Shown here piece after piece: positions 33,274 to 42,962 of a DNA stretch of 64,000 nucleotides (the first letter of the stretch is position 1; each line of letters starts with the position of its first letter). The notes beneath the pieces are model-generated. The model saw only the letters and a list, made by a program, of their open reading frames with translations. It made no database searches and had not been told where the DNA came from. Origin of the DNA: Hoylesella buccalis ATCC 35310 (GTDB lineage: Bacteria; Bacteroidota; Bacteroidia; Bacteroidales; Bacteroidaceae); the NCBI RefSeq assembly GCF_000177075.1, contig NZ_ADEG01000039.1:124001-188000 (forward strand), given 5' to 3'. The translations under genes and the position numbers were made by a program.

Positions 33274-33618
33274 ATGCCAAGATCAGTAAATCATGTAGCA
33301 TCAAAAGCAAGAAGGACCCGAATACTGAAGCAGACTAAAGGTTATTTCGGAGCAAGAAAGAATGTTTGGACCGTAGCTAAGAATACCTGGGAAAAGGGAC
33401 TTACCTACGCTTACCGCGACCGTCGTAACAAGAAGCGCACTTTCCGATCACTGTGGATACAGCGTATCAATGCTGCTGCGCGCTTGGAAGGTATGAGCTA
33501 TTCAACCTTGATGGGCGCTTTGAACAAAGCAGGTATTGAAATCAACCGTAAAGTTCTCGCAGATCTCGCTGTTAATAACCCTGAAGCATTCAAGGCTATC
33601 GTAGACAAAGTGAAGTAA
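33274..33618 (+). CDS. rplT: 50S ribosomal protein L20
   Basis: 114 residues, the usual length: [37 protein letters not shown] and the globular C-terminal [19 protein letters not shown]. It is needed for early large-subunit assembly and in other bacteria represses its own operon by binding the mRNA. It is the last gene of infC-rpmI-rplT, with a terminator 29 bases downstream. Confidence 0.96.
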   Translation: MPRSVNHVASKARRTRILKQTKGYFGARKNVWTVAKNTWEKGLTYAYRDRRNKKRTFRSLWIQRINAAARLEGMSYSTLMGALNKAGIEINRKVLADLAVNNPEAFKAIVDKVK

Positions 33619-33646
33619 AGCGAATTGAAATTAACAACATAAAAAG

Positions 33647-33679
33647 AGTTGCATCTCATTTGAGGTGCAACTTTTTTTT
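33647..33679 (+). terminator. Rho-independent terminator after rplT
   Basis: AGTTGCATCTCA, short loop, TGAGGTGCAACT (one internal G-T mismatch), then eight T residues (33672-33679). Strong terminator. Confidence 0.88.
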
Positions 33680-33756
33680 GGTGCCATGCCACCAACTTCA
33701 ACTGTCATTGCAACAGAAATTAATTAGGAGGGGCTGCTCGTACGAGAGCGATTGGG

Positions 33757-35241
33757 TTACCAGTGTGGATGTTTGCGAACATCCTGCGTGCGTTGGTCAG
33801 CACTGGAGAGACAAAGTAAGATGTCGCCTTCTTCCAGTGGCAACTGTCCATTGGGGACCAAAACGGTCTTCCCGCGTTTCACCATCATGACGAGCGTGCC
33901 CTGCGGAACATCCATCTGCGAGAGCAAGTTGCCGTTTTCGAGCATGGCCTCTGTGAGTGTCACCTCGCGCAACTTCGACCCCAACTCTTCTGGTATCTCC
34001 ACCCCAAACTCGTTTCCAGTTTTCTCTTCGGGCATGTCAAGGTTGAGTTTCTTGGCCGAGAGCGAGATGGTGGTACCCTGGATGGTAAGCGACAGCAGTG
34101 TGATGAAGAACACAATGTTGAACAAGATGTCAGCACCCTCCACGCCATTGATTAGCGGATAAGTGGCAAAGATAATGGGAACGGCGCCGCGTAGGCCCAC
34201 CCAAGAGAGGAAGGCCTTGGCCTTGAAGGGTATGTTGCGATAGGGCAGCAAGCAGAAATATACGCTCAGCGGTCGTGCAACAAGCATCATGAAGACGGCA
34301 ATGGCCAGAGCGAACAGGCTCACGCCAATGAGTTCGGACGGATTGACCAGCAGACCGAGCGTGAGGAACAGTACAATTTGCAGCAGCCAGGTAAGGCCTT
34401 CCATAAAGGTAGTCATCTCGCGGCGATACGACAGACGGCAGTTGCCCACCACAAGTCCTGCGATATACACCGCCAGGTAGCCGTTTCCGTTCAGCATGTC
34501 GGTCAGGGTGAAGGTGATGAACACCATGCTCAGCAGCAAAACAGGATAGAGTGATGGGTTCGGCAGGTTGATACGATTGGCCAGCCACACGGCCAATCGA
34601 CCCGCACCGTAGCCCAACGCGCTGCCCAGCACGAATTGTTCGGCCACATCGAACAACAGGTCTGTGAAAGAAAGTTCGCCTCCCGACAGTGCCACATTCA
34701 TCAGTGCGATGGTGAGCATGTAGGCCATAGGATCGTTGCTACCGCTCTCCAGCTCAAGCATTGGCCGCAACTTGTATTTCAGACCGATGCGTTGTGTGCG
34801 CAGCAGACTGAAGACCGATGCCGAGTCGGTGGATGACATGGTGGCCGCCAGCAGCATCGACACGATAAGCGACAGCCTGATATCCATCCCGGCCCACTGT
34901 GAGAGGGCAAAGATAAACCCGCCAGTGAGGACGGTGGTCATAATGACACCCAGTGTCGAGAGCAGCACACCTGGGCCGATAATGGGCTTGATTTCTTTGA
35001 ATTTGGTGTCCATTCCTCCTGAAAAGAGAATGACGCTCAAGGCTATCATACCAATCATCTGCGTGTCTTTCGGGCTGTCGAATGTCAAGCCGAGTCCCTC
35101 GTTGCCAAAGCCCATGCCGGTAAAAAGGAACAGCAGCAGGGTGGGGATGCCGAACCGATAGCCCGTCTTGCTGATGAGAATGCTGACCAGCACGAGGAAC
35201 GAACCAAAGAGAAATATGTTTTCTGTAGTAAAGGTAATCAT
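33757..35241 (-). CDS. K+/H+ antiporter, NhaP2/CvrA type
   Basis: 494 residues. About 12-13 membrane helices of the CPA1 family fill residues ~5-385 (GIPTLLLFLFTGMGFG, ILFSGGMDTKF, AATMSSTDSASVFSLLR and ESGSNDPMAYMLT, the last two carrying the conserved Asp of the ion site). They are followed by a cytoplasmic RCK_C/TrkA-C-like domain (~405-490, VPQGTLVMMVKRG, LEEGDILLCLSS). NhaP2-type carriers export K+ (or Na+) for protons and protect against osmotic or alkaline stress. It is monocistronic and convergent with rplT. Confidence 0.88.
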   Translation of the reverse strand: MITFTTENIFLFGSFLVLVSILISKTGYRFGIPTLLLFLFTGMGFGNEGLGLTFDSPKDTQMIGMIALSVILFSGGMDTKFKEIKPIIGPGVLLSTLGVIMTTVLTGGFIFALSQWAGMDIRLSLIVSMLLAATMSSTDSASVFSLLRTQRIGLKYKLRPMLELESGSNDPMAYMLTIALMNVALSGGELSFTDLLFDVAEQFVLGSALGYGAGRLAVWLANRINLPNPSLYPVLLLSMVFITFTLTDMLNGNGYLAVYIAGLVVGNCRLSYRREMTTFMEGLTWLLQIVLFLTLGLLVNPSELIGVSLFALAIAVFMMLVARPLSVYFCLLPYRNIPFKAKAFLSWVGLRGAVPIIFATYPLINGVEGADILFNIVFFITLLSLTIQGTTISLSAKKLNLDMPEEKTGNEFGVEIPEELGSKLREVTLTEAMLENGNLLSQMDVPQGTLVMMVKRGKTVLVPNGQLPLEEGDILLCLSSADQRTQDVRKHPHW

Positions 35242-35559
35242 AGTGCGTTAAGCAAATAGTTTAAATGTATATCATCTTGTGAACGACTTCCCACGATGGA
35301 AGCTTCCGTTCATCATCTGCAAACTTACATAAAATTATTAATTTATATGTCTGATTGAGCAAGAAAAGCGCTTCTTCCTCATACGAATGTCATGAATAAC
35401 TCATGCCATGAAAACATGCTTCCCATGTATCGTAGTTGTCATTTCCTGTACATGTCAGCCTGATTGTCATTTTTTTTTCGTATATTTGCAAGTGGTTATC
35501 ATGAAATAACCATTGTTCACGCTATTTTATTTACAACCAGAAATATATTTTATTTTAAT
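35242..35559. other. Divergent intergenic region without genes
   Basis: The 318 bp between the divergent antiporter and SLC13 genes contain an AT-rich stretch, the TATATTTG box described separately and no reading frame, repeat copy or hairpin that I can support. Confidence 0.6.
35481..35488 (+). promoter_or_regulatory. -7 box TATATTTG for the SLC13 permease gene
   Basis: TATATTTG followed by CAAG, 71 bases before the ATG at 35560. It makes the upstream in-frame start at 35464 unlikely, because that codon would precede the promoter. Confidence 0.55.
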
Positions 35560-37392
35560 ATGATTCTTACACTCATTGTACTTCTTGTTACAGTCATCAT
35601 GTTTGTCGTTGGTCGTCTGCGTGCCGATATTGTGGCCTTGTGCGCCCTGTCAGTATTGCTTTTAGCTGGTATTCTAACGCCTGAAGAGGCCCTCTCTGGC
35701 TTTTCTTCCAAGGTAGTCATCATGATGATTGGTTTGTTTGTGGTGGGCGGTGCCATTCTGCAAACAGGTTTGGCCAAGGTGGCCAGCCAGCGCATCATAC
35801 GCTTATCCAAGGGCAATGATATCAAACTTTTCTTGTTGGTCATTCTCACCACTTCTTTCATCGGCGCCTTTGTCAGCAACACTGGCACGGTGGCACTGAT
35901 GATGCCCATCGTGGTGAGCATGGCGGCACAATCGAATACCAGTCCCGGCAAGCTGCTTATGCCACTGGCCTTTGCCAGTAGTCTGGGCGGAATGCTCACG
36001 CTCATTGGTACGCCGCCTAACCTTGTCATTCAGGAAGCACTCACCGACGCAGGTTTTGAACCATTGTCGTTCTTCTCGTTCTTTCCCGTTGGCATCGTAT
36101 GTATTGCCTTAGGTATCATAGTGCTGTTGCCGCTGAGCCGTATATTCCTTGGCAAGGACAAGAAAGAAGGAAGGCGCAGGAAGTCCAAGAGCAAGAGCAT
36201 GGACGAACTGGTGTCCGAATATAAGTTGCAAAGCTATACGGAGGCTTATCGCATTGGCAGTCATTCGCCACTGGTGGGAAAGACGGTAGCCCAGCTTGAC
36301 CTGCGCAACAAGTATGGACTGTCGATTATCGAAATCAGGAAAGAACTAACCAATACCAATCGTATTATGCGGCAGGTTAAGCAAAATGTGCCAAAGCCAT
36401 CTACCGTGCTGCGCGTTGGTAACCTGCTGTACCTTGCAGGTGACACCGACAAGATGGAAGCCTTTGCTGCAGAAAATGGGTTGGCTAAGCTCGATGACAG
36501 TTCGGTTGACTTCTATGACATTGGTATGGCCGAGTTGGTATTGATGCCTAATTCACGCATCAACGGCATACGTCTCAAGGATTCGGGCATTGGCGAACAA
36601 TACAACATCAATGTGGTGGGAATCCGCCGCCATGGCGATTATATGTTGAAGAACCTCTCCGATCAGAAGCTATTGGCTGGTGACGTGCTGCTGGTACAAG
36701 GCTTGTGGAGCAACATCGACAAGTTGGACATGGCTGAAAGCGACTGGGTGGTGTTGGGCAGGCCCATTGAACAAGCCAGCAAGGTAACGCTCAACTACAA
36801 GGCACCTGTTGCTGCGCTCATCATGTTGCTGATGGTATGCATGATGGTGTTCGACTTTATTCCCGTAGAACCGGTTACTGCTGTTATCGTGGCGGGATTG
36901 CTTATGGTGCTCACAGGTTGTTTCCGAAATGTCGAGGCGGCCTACAAAACCATCAAGTGGGAGAGCATCGTACTCATCGCTGCCATGATGCCCATGTCCA
37001 TTGCCTTGGAGAAGACGGGCGTTTCGACTCTTATATCCAGCTCGCTGGTCAATGCCTTCGGTAACATGGGTCCCATGGTGCTGCTGGCAGGTGTTTACTA
37101 CACCACCACACTCTTAACCATGTTCATCAGCAACACCGCTACGGCCGTGCTCATGGCACCTATCGCCATGTCGGCCGCCTCACAGGTAGGAGTAAGCCCA
37201 TACGCATTCCTTTTTGCCGTGACGCTGGGCGCCAGCATGTGTTTTGCCTCGCCATTTTCCACGCCACCCAATGCGCTGGTGATGAAAGCCGGGCAATACC
37301 AGTTCATGGACTATATCAAGGTAGGCTTGCCTCTTCAGTTGCTCATCGGTTTGGTGATGACGTTTGTGCTGCCCTTGCTGTTCCCGTTCTAA
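35560..37392 (+). CDS. SLC13 family permease with two TrkA-C domains
   Basis: 610 residues from ATG 35560. The first membrane block (~1-215) includes SNTGTVALMMPIVVSMA (~107) and the LIGTPPNLVIQEAL hairpin (~150). Two regulatory TrkA-C/RCK_C domains follow in the centre (~230-315 and ~335-415; EAYRIGSHSPLVGKTVAQL, then MAELVLMPNSRINGIRLKD). A second membrane block (~425-610) has SNTATAVLMAPIAMSAA and SPFSTPPNALVMKAG. This architecture is typical of bacterial anion permeases (sulfate or dicarboxylate) with ligand-gated central domains. Substrate unknown. Confidence 0.87.
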   Translation: MILTLIVLLVTVIMFVVGRLRADIVALCALSVLLLAGILTPEEALSGFSSKVVIMMIGLFVVGGAILQTGLAKVASQRIIRLSKGNDIKLFLLVILTTSFIGAFVSNTGTVALMMPIVVSMAAQSNTSPGKLLMPLAFASSLGGMLTLIGTPPNLVIQEALTDAGFEPLSFFSFFPVGIVCIALGIIVLLPLSRIFLGKDKKEGRRRKSKSKSMDELVSEYKLQSYTEAYRIGSHSPLVGKTVAQLDLRNKYGLSIIEIRKELTNTNRIMRQVKQNVPKPSTVLRVGNLLYLAGDTDKMEAFAAENGLAKLDDSSVDFYDIGMAELVLMPNSRINGIRLKDSGIGEQYNINVVGIRRHGDYMLKNLSDQKLLAGDVLLVQGLWSNIDKLDMAESDWVVLGRPIEQASKVTLNYKAPVAALIMLLMVCMMVFDFIPVEPVTAVIVAGLLMVLTGCFRNVEAAYKTIKWESIVLIAAMMPMSIALEKTGVSTLISSSLVNAFGNMGPMVLLAGVYYTTTLLTMFISNTATAVLMAPIAMSAASQVGVSPYAFLFAVTLGASMCFASPFSTPPNALVMKAGQYQFMDYIKVGLPLQLLIGLVMTFVLPLLFPF

Positions 37393-37520
37393 AGACTCTG
37401 CATGCTTTTCATGAGGCATGTTTAACCCTCATAACGCCCAATTTTATTGTTTTGACAACAGCATGGGCAAATGGGTTTGAAAGGTTGTGTGTGGAAATCA
37501 CGATGCTCAACTATGATGAA

Positions 37521-37919
37521 TTTTCTTGACAACGAACCTCTTCATATTTGGCGTATTTCCCAACAACCTTTTCAGTCGTTGCAAATACGGCCAGCATGCG
37601 AAGGTTTTGTAAGTGGTTTTGATACAATTAGTTGCAGATATGATTGTTTCTATGCCACTTTTTTCATGCACTTTTAAGCCAAAAGCATTGCTTTAGGGGT
37701 GCAATTATCATGCTTTTGTCCTGTTAACCCATGCCTATTGACCGCCAATAAGATGCATTAGTGCGCATGAAAGCATTACTTTATTGGTAAAAATAGAATT
37801 TTCTGACCCACCAATCATTCGATTTGCACCCTGTTTGCCTATCATTTTTTTCTAGATGATCAACATTGATGAGCTGTTTTAGGCCCCTTTTTCGGGTAAA
37901 ATTTTCAACATTTTCTGCG
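37521..37919 (+). repeat. 400-bp intergenic repeat, copy D
   Basis: 399 bp. It starts TTTTCTTGACAA (37521-37532), then CTTCATATTTGGCGTATTT with a weaker partner GCAAATACGGCC. The core is GCCAAAAGCATTGCTTTAGG and ATCATGCTTTTG. The tail is GCACCCTGTTTGCCTATC, TTTTTTTCTAGATGATCAAC and GAGCTGTTTTAGGCCCC, ending TTTTCAACATTTTCTGCG. It lies between the SLC13 gene and the nuclease gene; the remaining 37920-38170 shows no gene. Confidence 0.72.
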
Positions 37920-38178
37920 TTCTGATGTGATTCATAACATTTTGCTTTGATGAATAATGGTGTTGCATTCAGTATGACCATTGATTGTTGCGAGGTTGAC
38001 TGACTATGAAAAAAATACAGCAGGTGGCTATTGGATTTGCTGACAGACTGGGCGTGCGCCTCTACATTATTCTCTTGACTGATTCACAAGAGGCTACATT
38101 TGTTGCCGTATTAGCATAGGATATTAAGGTGAGAACGACTTTTCTTGTAAATTTATATGGATAAATAAGATTGTTTTG

Positions 38179-38186
38179 TAAATTTG
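38179..38186 (+). promoter_or_regulatory. -7 box TAAATTTG for the endonuclease gene
   Basis: TAAATTTG followed by CAAAC, 27 bases before the ATG at 38214. Confidence 0.55.
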
Positions 38187-38213
38187 CAAACAATCAAATT
38201 CAAATTATTTTTT

Positions 38214-39764
38214 ATGCTGAAATCATCTAATCTACGACATATCTTCTTGTCAACGCTCATGTTAGGAACTGCCACTTTGTGGGCCCAAGGTCCCAACCGC
38301 ACGGGAACCTATTACGAAAGTACGAATGGAAAAACGGGTGCAGCGTTGAAGACAGCCTTTTTTCACGTCATTTCCGGTTCCATTCACGGTTCTTACGATG
38401 GTCTGTGGGCGATTTACCGTACGTCCGATCGGCGTGCTGACGGCAAACTTTACGACATCTATTCCAACACTACCAATTATATCATTGGCAGTAGTGCGCA
38501 AGGACATCAATATTCAGGTGAAGGCGACGGCTACAACCGAGAGCACACGGTGCCTCAGAGTTGGTTCTTTAAAGCCAAGCCGATGAAGTATGACGCTCAT
38601 CACATCCTGCCCTCAGATGGCTATGTGAACAATCGAAGAAGCAATTTTCCTTATGGCGAAACTAAGGGTGAGAAGTACCAGTCGAACAATGGATTCAGCA
38701 AACTTGGAACGTGTACTTTGCCAGGTTACGGTGGAACGGTGTTTGAACCCAACGATGAATACAAGGGCGATTTGGCTCGAATTTATTTCTACATGATTAC
38801 TTGTTATGAGAGTAATGTGTCAAAATGGTCGAGCGGAAGTGGAGGTGCCAACATCTTTTCGGGAAATGCCTACAAGCCGTTGGTCAAGTGGCAGATGGAC
38901 ATGCTACTGCGTTGGGCGAAGAAAGATCCTGTGAGTGACAAGGAGATCAATCGCAATGAGGCGGTGGCAAAAGCTCAAGGCAACAGAAATCCGTTTGTAG
39001 ATTATCCGGGGTTGGAGGATTATATTTGGGGCGATTCTGTGAATGTAGCCTTTAGTTATGATCATTACCGCAGCGGAGGTAGCGTCGTGGTGCCTGATCC
39101 TACACCCGACCCAACACCCCAACCGGGTGTGGATGGCGTGGTTTTCAATGAGTCGTTTGCATCGGGCAAGGGGATGTTCACTGTCGACAACAAGAAATTG
39201 TCAAACGGGATGACTTACGTTTGGTTCAGTTATGCGAAAGACAACGTGCAGTGTATGAAGGCATCTGCCTATGTCTATAGCGCAAACCAGGCTGCTGAAA
39301 GTTGGTTGATATCGCCTGTCATCGATTTAACTGCGTATGAAAAAGCACAAATGAGTTTTGAACAGGCTTGCAACTTTTTAAAGAGTTACAAAAATAGGGG
39401 AGGAGAATTCTTGTCTGTGATGGTTCAAGAGGTAGGACAATCGACATGGACGAAGGTGAATGTTGAGATTCCTGGACTTGAAAATTGGAAGTTTGTACAG
39501 ACCAATCCCATCAATTTGAGTGCCTATGCTGGCAAGAAAATACAAGTGGCTTTCGTCTACAAGAGTACCACTTCGTGTGCGCCAACCTGGGAAATCAGAA
39601 ACTTGAAGGTGACAGGAAGTGTGCCTACGGGCATCTCCCGAGTAATTACCGATTGGAATAAGCTGGACCCAGCGGCACCGATGTTTGATTTGTTTGGGCA
39701 CCGGGTGCGCAGGAATTACAGAGGAGTGGTGATTCAACATGGCAGAAAACATCTCAAGAAATAA
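38214..39764 (+). CDS. Secreted endonuclease I with C-terminal adhesion-like and sorting-like domains
   Basis: 516 residues from ATG 38214. Signal peptide ~1-25 (LMLGTATLWAQ). The endonuclease I domain (~28-270) has the catalytic motif YNREHTVPQSWF (~112) and DAHHILPSDGYVNNRRSN (~128). A Pro/Asp/Thr linker (PDPTPDPTPQPG, ~298) joins a choice-of-anchor/jelly-roll-like domain (~310-475). The last ~28 residues (PMFDLFGHRVRRNYRGVVIQ, then GRKHLKK) resemble the type A sorting tail of the Bacteroidetes type IX secretion system. It probably degrades extracellular nucleic acids for nutrition or matrix turnover. Sorting is inferred from pattern only. Confidence 0.85.
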   Translation: MLKSSNLRHIFLSTLMLGTATLWAQGPNRTGTYYESTNGKTGAALKTAFFHVISGSIHGSYDGLWAIYRTSDRRADGKLYDIYSNTTNYIIGSSAQGHQYSGEGDGYNREHTVPQSWFFKAKPMKYDAHHILPSDGYVNNRRSNFPYGETKGEKYQSNNGFSKLGTCTLPGYGGTVFEPNDEYKGDLARIYFYMITCYESNVSKWSSGSGGANIFSGNAYKPLVKWQMDMLLRWAKKDPVSDKEINRNEAVAKAQGNRNPFVDYPGLEDYIWGDSVNVAFSYDHYRSGGSVVVPDPTPDPTPQPGVDGVVFNESFASGKGMFTVDNKKLSNGMTYVWFSYAKDNVQCMKASAYVYSANQAAESWLISPVIDLTAYEKAQMSFEQACNFLKSYKNRGGEFLSVMVQEVGQSTWTKVNVEIPGLENWKFVQTNPINLSAYAGKKIQVAFVYKSTTSCAPTWEIRNLKVTGSVPTGISRVITDWNKLDPAAPMFDLFGHRVRRNYRGVVIQHGRKHLKK

Positions 39765-39837
39765 CGGCATTTAGTTGAGATAAATGGTGTGATACTGCTG
39801 AAAAAAATGTATATTAGCAGAAAAATTGGAGGCTTTC

Positions 39838-40344
39838 ATGAGAAATGAGTTCCTTTTATGTAGTGTGTTTGCTCTTCTGGTGGGATGCTCATCAAGCCGT
39901 TTGACATCACAGCAGAAGGACGTGAAGTTGGCCTGGACGGCGCAAAAGGTTCACGAGGCCATTGAAAATAAAAAGATGGCAGTGGATATCAATTATGTCA
40001 TTCCTTTCCGTGGGGGTATGAAACATCTGGACTACGGGTATGGCATCCGCATGTCTGGCGACACGCTTTATTCATATCTTCCCTACTATGGGCGTGCCTA
40101 CAATATTCCATACGGGGGCGGAAAGGCCTTGGTGTTCGACGCTCCTATTCAAGATTATGCTGTCAGTAGCCCTAAAAAAGGGTTGACAAAAATGGACATC
40201 TATGTAGAAAACGATGAAGATCGTTATGCGTATATGATGGAAATTTTTGATAACGGACAGGTTAACCTGCTGGTAAGGGCGCAAAAACGTGAACAAATCT
40301 TGTTCAGAGGAAAACTCGTCATCAAGGATGAAAAGGAACAATAG
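39838..40344 (+). CDS. DUF4251 family lipoprotein
   Basis: 168 residues from ATG 39838. A lipoprotein signal ends at LVGC (Cys ~17). The domain has VHEAIENKKMAVDINYVIPF, MKHLDYGYGIRMSGDTLYSY (~62), LPYYGRAYNIPYGGG and a C-terminal GQVNLLVRAQKREQILFRG, the pattern of the Bacteroidales DUF4251 family. Function unknown; it is a periplasmic lipoprotein of beta-rich fold. It lies 73 bases after the nuclease gene and 126 bases before the muramidase gene. Confidence 0.78.
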   Translation: MRNEFLLCSVFALLVGCSSSRLTSQQKDVKLAWTAQKVHEAIENKKMAVDINYVIPFRGGMKHLDYGYGIRMSGDTLYSYLPYYGRAYNIPYGGGKALVFDAPIQDYAVSSPKKGLTKMDIYVENDEDRYAYMMEIFDNGQVNLLVRAQKREQILFRGKLVIKDEKEQ

Positions 40345-40469
40345 TAGATGCATCGCCCTTCTTGCAGCCTGCGTTGGATGGGCATGGACTGGTGGCATGG
40401 TGACAGATACCTTGTCCTATGATTTAATTTCTCTTTAAACAATCGTGTCAATCCATAGCTGTTTAAATC

Positions 40470-41315
40470 ATGACCAACCCACGCTCACATTCCTATCGGC
40501 ACCACCATCATCGCCATCACCACCACGGTTCAAGGTGGAAGAGAAGACTAAAGGCCATGGCTATTGTGGTTTCTTTTTTGTTTTTTGTGTTCTGTTCGGT
40601 GGTTATCTTTTTCCCAGAGCAGTACAGAAGTTTTCTTTCAGGTTTGCAAACTACGGCTTGGCAAAGCGGTTTGCTGCCTCATCCCCGGAGCAAATATCAT
40701 TATGACGGTATCGATGTTTCGCATCATCAAGGACTTATCGATTGGCCTTTGGTGGCCAGCGACACGTGCATTCAGTTTGTATACATCAAGGCTACCGAGG
40801 GCAGTACGCACGTCGATACGTTATATCAGTACAATATACGAGAGGCTAAGCGTGCGGGATTGTTGGTTGGGTCGTATCATTTTTTGACCTCTTCCAGTTC
40901 TATGCGTTCACAATTCAACAACTTTATCACCCAAGTTGACAGTACATCTCAGCATCTTTTGCCGATGGTTGATGTGGAATGGTCGGGGGTAAAAGGGTGG
41001 AATAAGCGTCAAATACAGGATAGTTTGACTGTTTTTGTAGGGTTGGTCAAGCAACATTACGGTTCGTATCCGCTACTTTATGCCGACAGTCGTTTCTATA
41101 ATGCCCATCTTTCGCCCCGTTTTGATAAGCTGCCCCTATTCATTGCCCATTATAGTGATGAGGCTCCCGTGGTGAATGGCGCTCATCGGCACTATATATG
41201 GCAACGCGATCAGCATGGATGGGTGAGTGGTATCAATCGTGAAGTGGATTTGGATGCGTTTGCATCCGGCACGACAATCACCGATATCCTGCTGCCATTA
41301 AAATCGAATGAATAA
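40470..41315 (+). CDS. GH25 muramidase (lysozyme), membrane-anchored, His-rich N-terminus
   Basis: 281 residues. The cytoplasmic N-terminus is extremely His-rich (RHHHHRHHHHG, residues ~10-20). One membrane helix (~30-52) follows, then a glycoside hydrolase 25 domain (~75-275) with YDGIDVSHHQGLIDW (~75), FVYIKATEGST (~100), the catalytic Asp/Glu pair in MVDVEWSG (~165) and HYIWQRDQHGWVSGI (~248). GH25 enzymes cleave MurNAc-GlcNAc bonds of peptidoglycan, so cell-wall remodelling from the inner-membrane face is likely. The His run is unusual; metal binding is possible but not shown. Confidence 0.88.
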   Translation: MTNPRSHSYRHHHHRHHHHGSRWKRRLKAMAIVVSFLFFVFCSVVIFFPEQYRSFLSGLQTTAWQSGLLPHPRSKYHYDGIDVSHHQGLIDWPLVASDTCIQFVYIKATEGSTHVDTLYQYNIREAKRAGLLVGSYHFLTSSSSMRSQFNNFITQVDSTSQHLLPMVDVEWSGVKGWNKRQIQDSLTVFVGLVKQHYGSYPLLYADSRFYNAHLSPRFDKLPLFIAHYSDEAPVVNGAHRHYIWQRDQHGWVSGINREVDLDAFASGTTITDILLPLKSNE

Positions 41316-41438
41316 TGACTTCTGGCAAGAAAATGATTTTCTAAAAGGTTAAAACCAGTCTGCCGAAGCCATTCATTGTGGTTTATGCTCGAATGGAATA
41401 ATAGTATTTATCTTGATAATGATAGGAGTGGGGAGGAT

Positions 41439-42188
41439 TTATAGTAGCTCCAATTCCACCGGACAGTGGTCGCTTCCTAAAATCTCTGTATGTATTTTGG
41501 CGTCAACGAGTCGTTCTTTGAGCCGTTCTGAAATGAGAAAATAGTCGATACGCCAGCCGGCATTCTTTTCTCTTGCGCGAAATCTGTACGACCACCACGA
41601 GTATGTTACTTGCTCAGGATAGAGATGACGAAAGGTATCTACAAAGCCATTGTTAAGCAAAATCGTCATCTTTTCACGCTCTTCGTCTGTAAAACCGGCG
41701 TTACGGCGATTGGTCTTGGGGTTCTTCAGGTCGATTTCTTCATGGGCAACGTTCAGATCTCCGCAGATAATCACTGGTTTGATGGCATCCAACTGCATAA
41801 CGTAAGCTCGGAAATCGTCTTCCCATTGCATGCGATAGTCAAGTCGGCGAAGCTCATCTTGCGAGTTGGGAACATAGACGGTGATGAGGAAAAAGTCATC
41901 CATCTCCATGGTTATCACCCGTCCTTCGTGGTCGTGTTCGTCTATTCCCAAGCCATACGTCACGTTCAGTGGTGTATGTTTGGTGTAGATGGCGGTACCC
42001 GAATAGCCTTTCTTGTCGGCATAGTTCCAGTACGATTGATAGCCTTCGAACTGCAAGTCCAATTGGCCTGCCTGCATTTTGGTTTCTTGCAGGCAAAAAA
42101 AGTCAGCGTCCAAATGATGGAATGATGCTTCAAAATCCTTCTTCACACAGGCCCGCAGCCCGTTAACGTTCCATGAGATAAACTTCAT
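41439..42188 (-). CDS. xth: Exodeoxyribonuclease III / AP endonuclease
   Basis: 249 residues. Exonuclease III fold motifs in order: WNVNGLRA (~6), LQETKM (~34), YSGTAIYT (~59), [16 protein letters not shown] (~103), [16 protein letters not shown] (~143), [19 protein letters not shown] (~205) and the final [10 protein letters not shown] with the catalytic His. It incises DNA at abasic sites and trims 3' ends in base-excision repair. It is the last of a minus-strand gene series, separated from folE by 160 bp. Confidence 0.93.
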   Translation of the reverse strand: MKFISWNVNGLRACVKKDFEASFHHLDADFFCLQETKMQAGQLDLQFEGYQSYWNYADKKGYSGTAIYTKHTPLNVTYGLGIDEHDHEGRVITMEMDDFFLITVYVPNSQDELRRLDYRMQWEDDFRAYVMQLDAIKPVIICGDLNVAHEEIDLKNPKTNRRNAGFTDEEREKMTILLNNGFVDTFRHLYPEQVTYSWWSYRFRAREKNAGWRIDYFLISERLKERLVDAKIHTEILGSDHCPVELELL

Positions 42189-42210
42189 ATACTTAGCTTA
42201 GTCGTGAATA

Positions 42211-42334
42211 ATTGTGTTTGGCAATCCTCAAGTTGCCATCTTATGTAAACCTTGAGAAGGCCGAATTGTCGTCCAATTGCTTGTTGATAGTGAGGAAACG
42301 AATCAATGCAGTAGGACAAATGCCAAACACTATT
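42211..42334. repeat. Short inverted-repeat element between folE and xth
   Basis: Ends AATTGTGTTTGGCA (42211-42224) and TGCCAAACACTATT (42321-42334) are complementary at 13 of 14 positions, about 96 bp apart. No reading frame lies inside. It could be a long stem in the folE-xth transcript or a small miniature element. Confidence 0.4.
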
Positions 42335-42347
42335 GGTGAAAATTTAT

Positions 42348-42941
42348 TTATATTCTCTTTGATTCCCCTCGCAGAAGATTCATGAACTCCTCACGGGTTT
42401 TGGCTTGATTGAAGGCACCACTGAATGCACTGGTAGTGGTGATAGAGTTTTGTTTCTCTACTCCGCGCATCTGCATGCACATGTGTTTAGCCTCAATCAC
42501 TACCATCACTCCTAAGGGTTTGAGTGCACTTTGGATGCAATCTCCAATTTGTTGCGTCAAACGTTCCTGCACTTGCAGACGGTGACTGTATATGTCAACC
42601 ACGCGAGCTATTTTGCTTAATCCGGTGATGTGGCCGTTGGGGATGTAGGCTACATGCACTTTTCCATAGAAAGGCAGCATGTGGTGCTCGCACATGGAGA
42701 AGAAATCAATGTCTTTGACGATGACCATTTGATTGTATTTCTCATCAAACAGCGCATCGAGAAGCACTTGTTTGGGGTCTTGTGCGTATCCTCTTGTCAG
42801 CACTTGCATGGCTTTTGCCACGCGCATGGGAGTCTTCTGTAGGCCTTCGCGCTGTGGGTCTTCGCCGAGAAGTGATAATATTTTTTCGTAATGTGAGGCC
42901 AGTTCGTCCAGGCCTTCACGAAATTCAGTATCTGAATTCAT
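42348..42941 (-). CDS. folE: GTP cyclohydrolase I
   Basis: 197 residues. It converts GTP to 7,8-dihydroneopterin triphosphate, the first step of folate (and possibly queuosine or pterin) synthesis. Zinc ligands are in [11 protein letters not shown] (Cys and His, ~83-92) and in [13 protein letters not shown] (~152). [21 protein letters not shown] (~112 onward) is the central signature. It acts as a decamer in the cytoplasm. It is part of the DUF1599-DoxX-tpiA-SPOR-folE series; the spacer to SPOR is 21 bases. Confidence 0.95.
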   Translation of the reverse strand: MNSDTEFREGLDELASHYEKILSLLGEDPQREGLQKTPMRVAKAMQVLTRGYAQDPKQVLLDALFDEKYNQMVIVKDIDFFSMCEHHMLPFYGKVHVAYIPNGHITGLSKIARVVDIYSHRLQVQERLTQQIGDCIQSALKPLGVMVVIEAKHMCMQMRGVEKQNSITTTSAFSGAFNQAKTREEFMNLLRGESKRI

Positions 42942-42962
42942 TTGTTTCTTCGTTCCTATTGT

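Noticed and set aside
35464..35559. The upstream extension of the SLC13 permease to 35464.
   Set aside because: The -7 box at 35481-35488 lies inside the extension and the family N-terminus matches the ATG at 35560.
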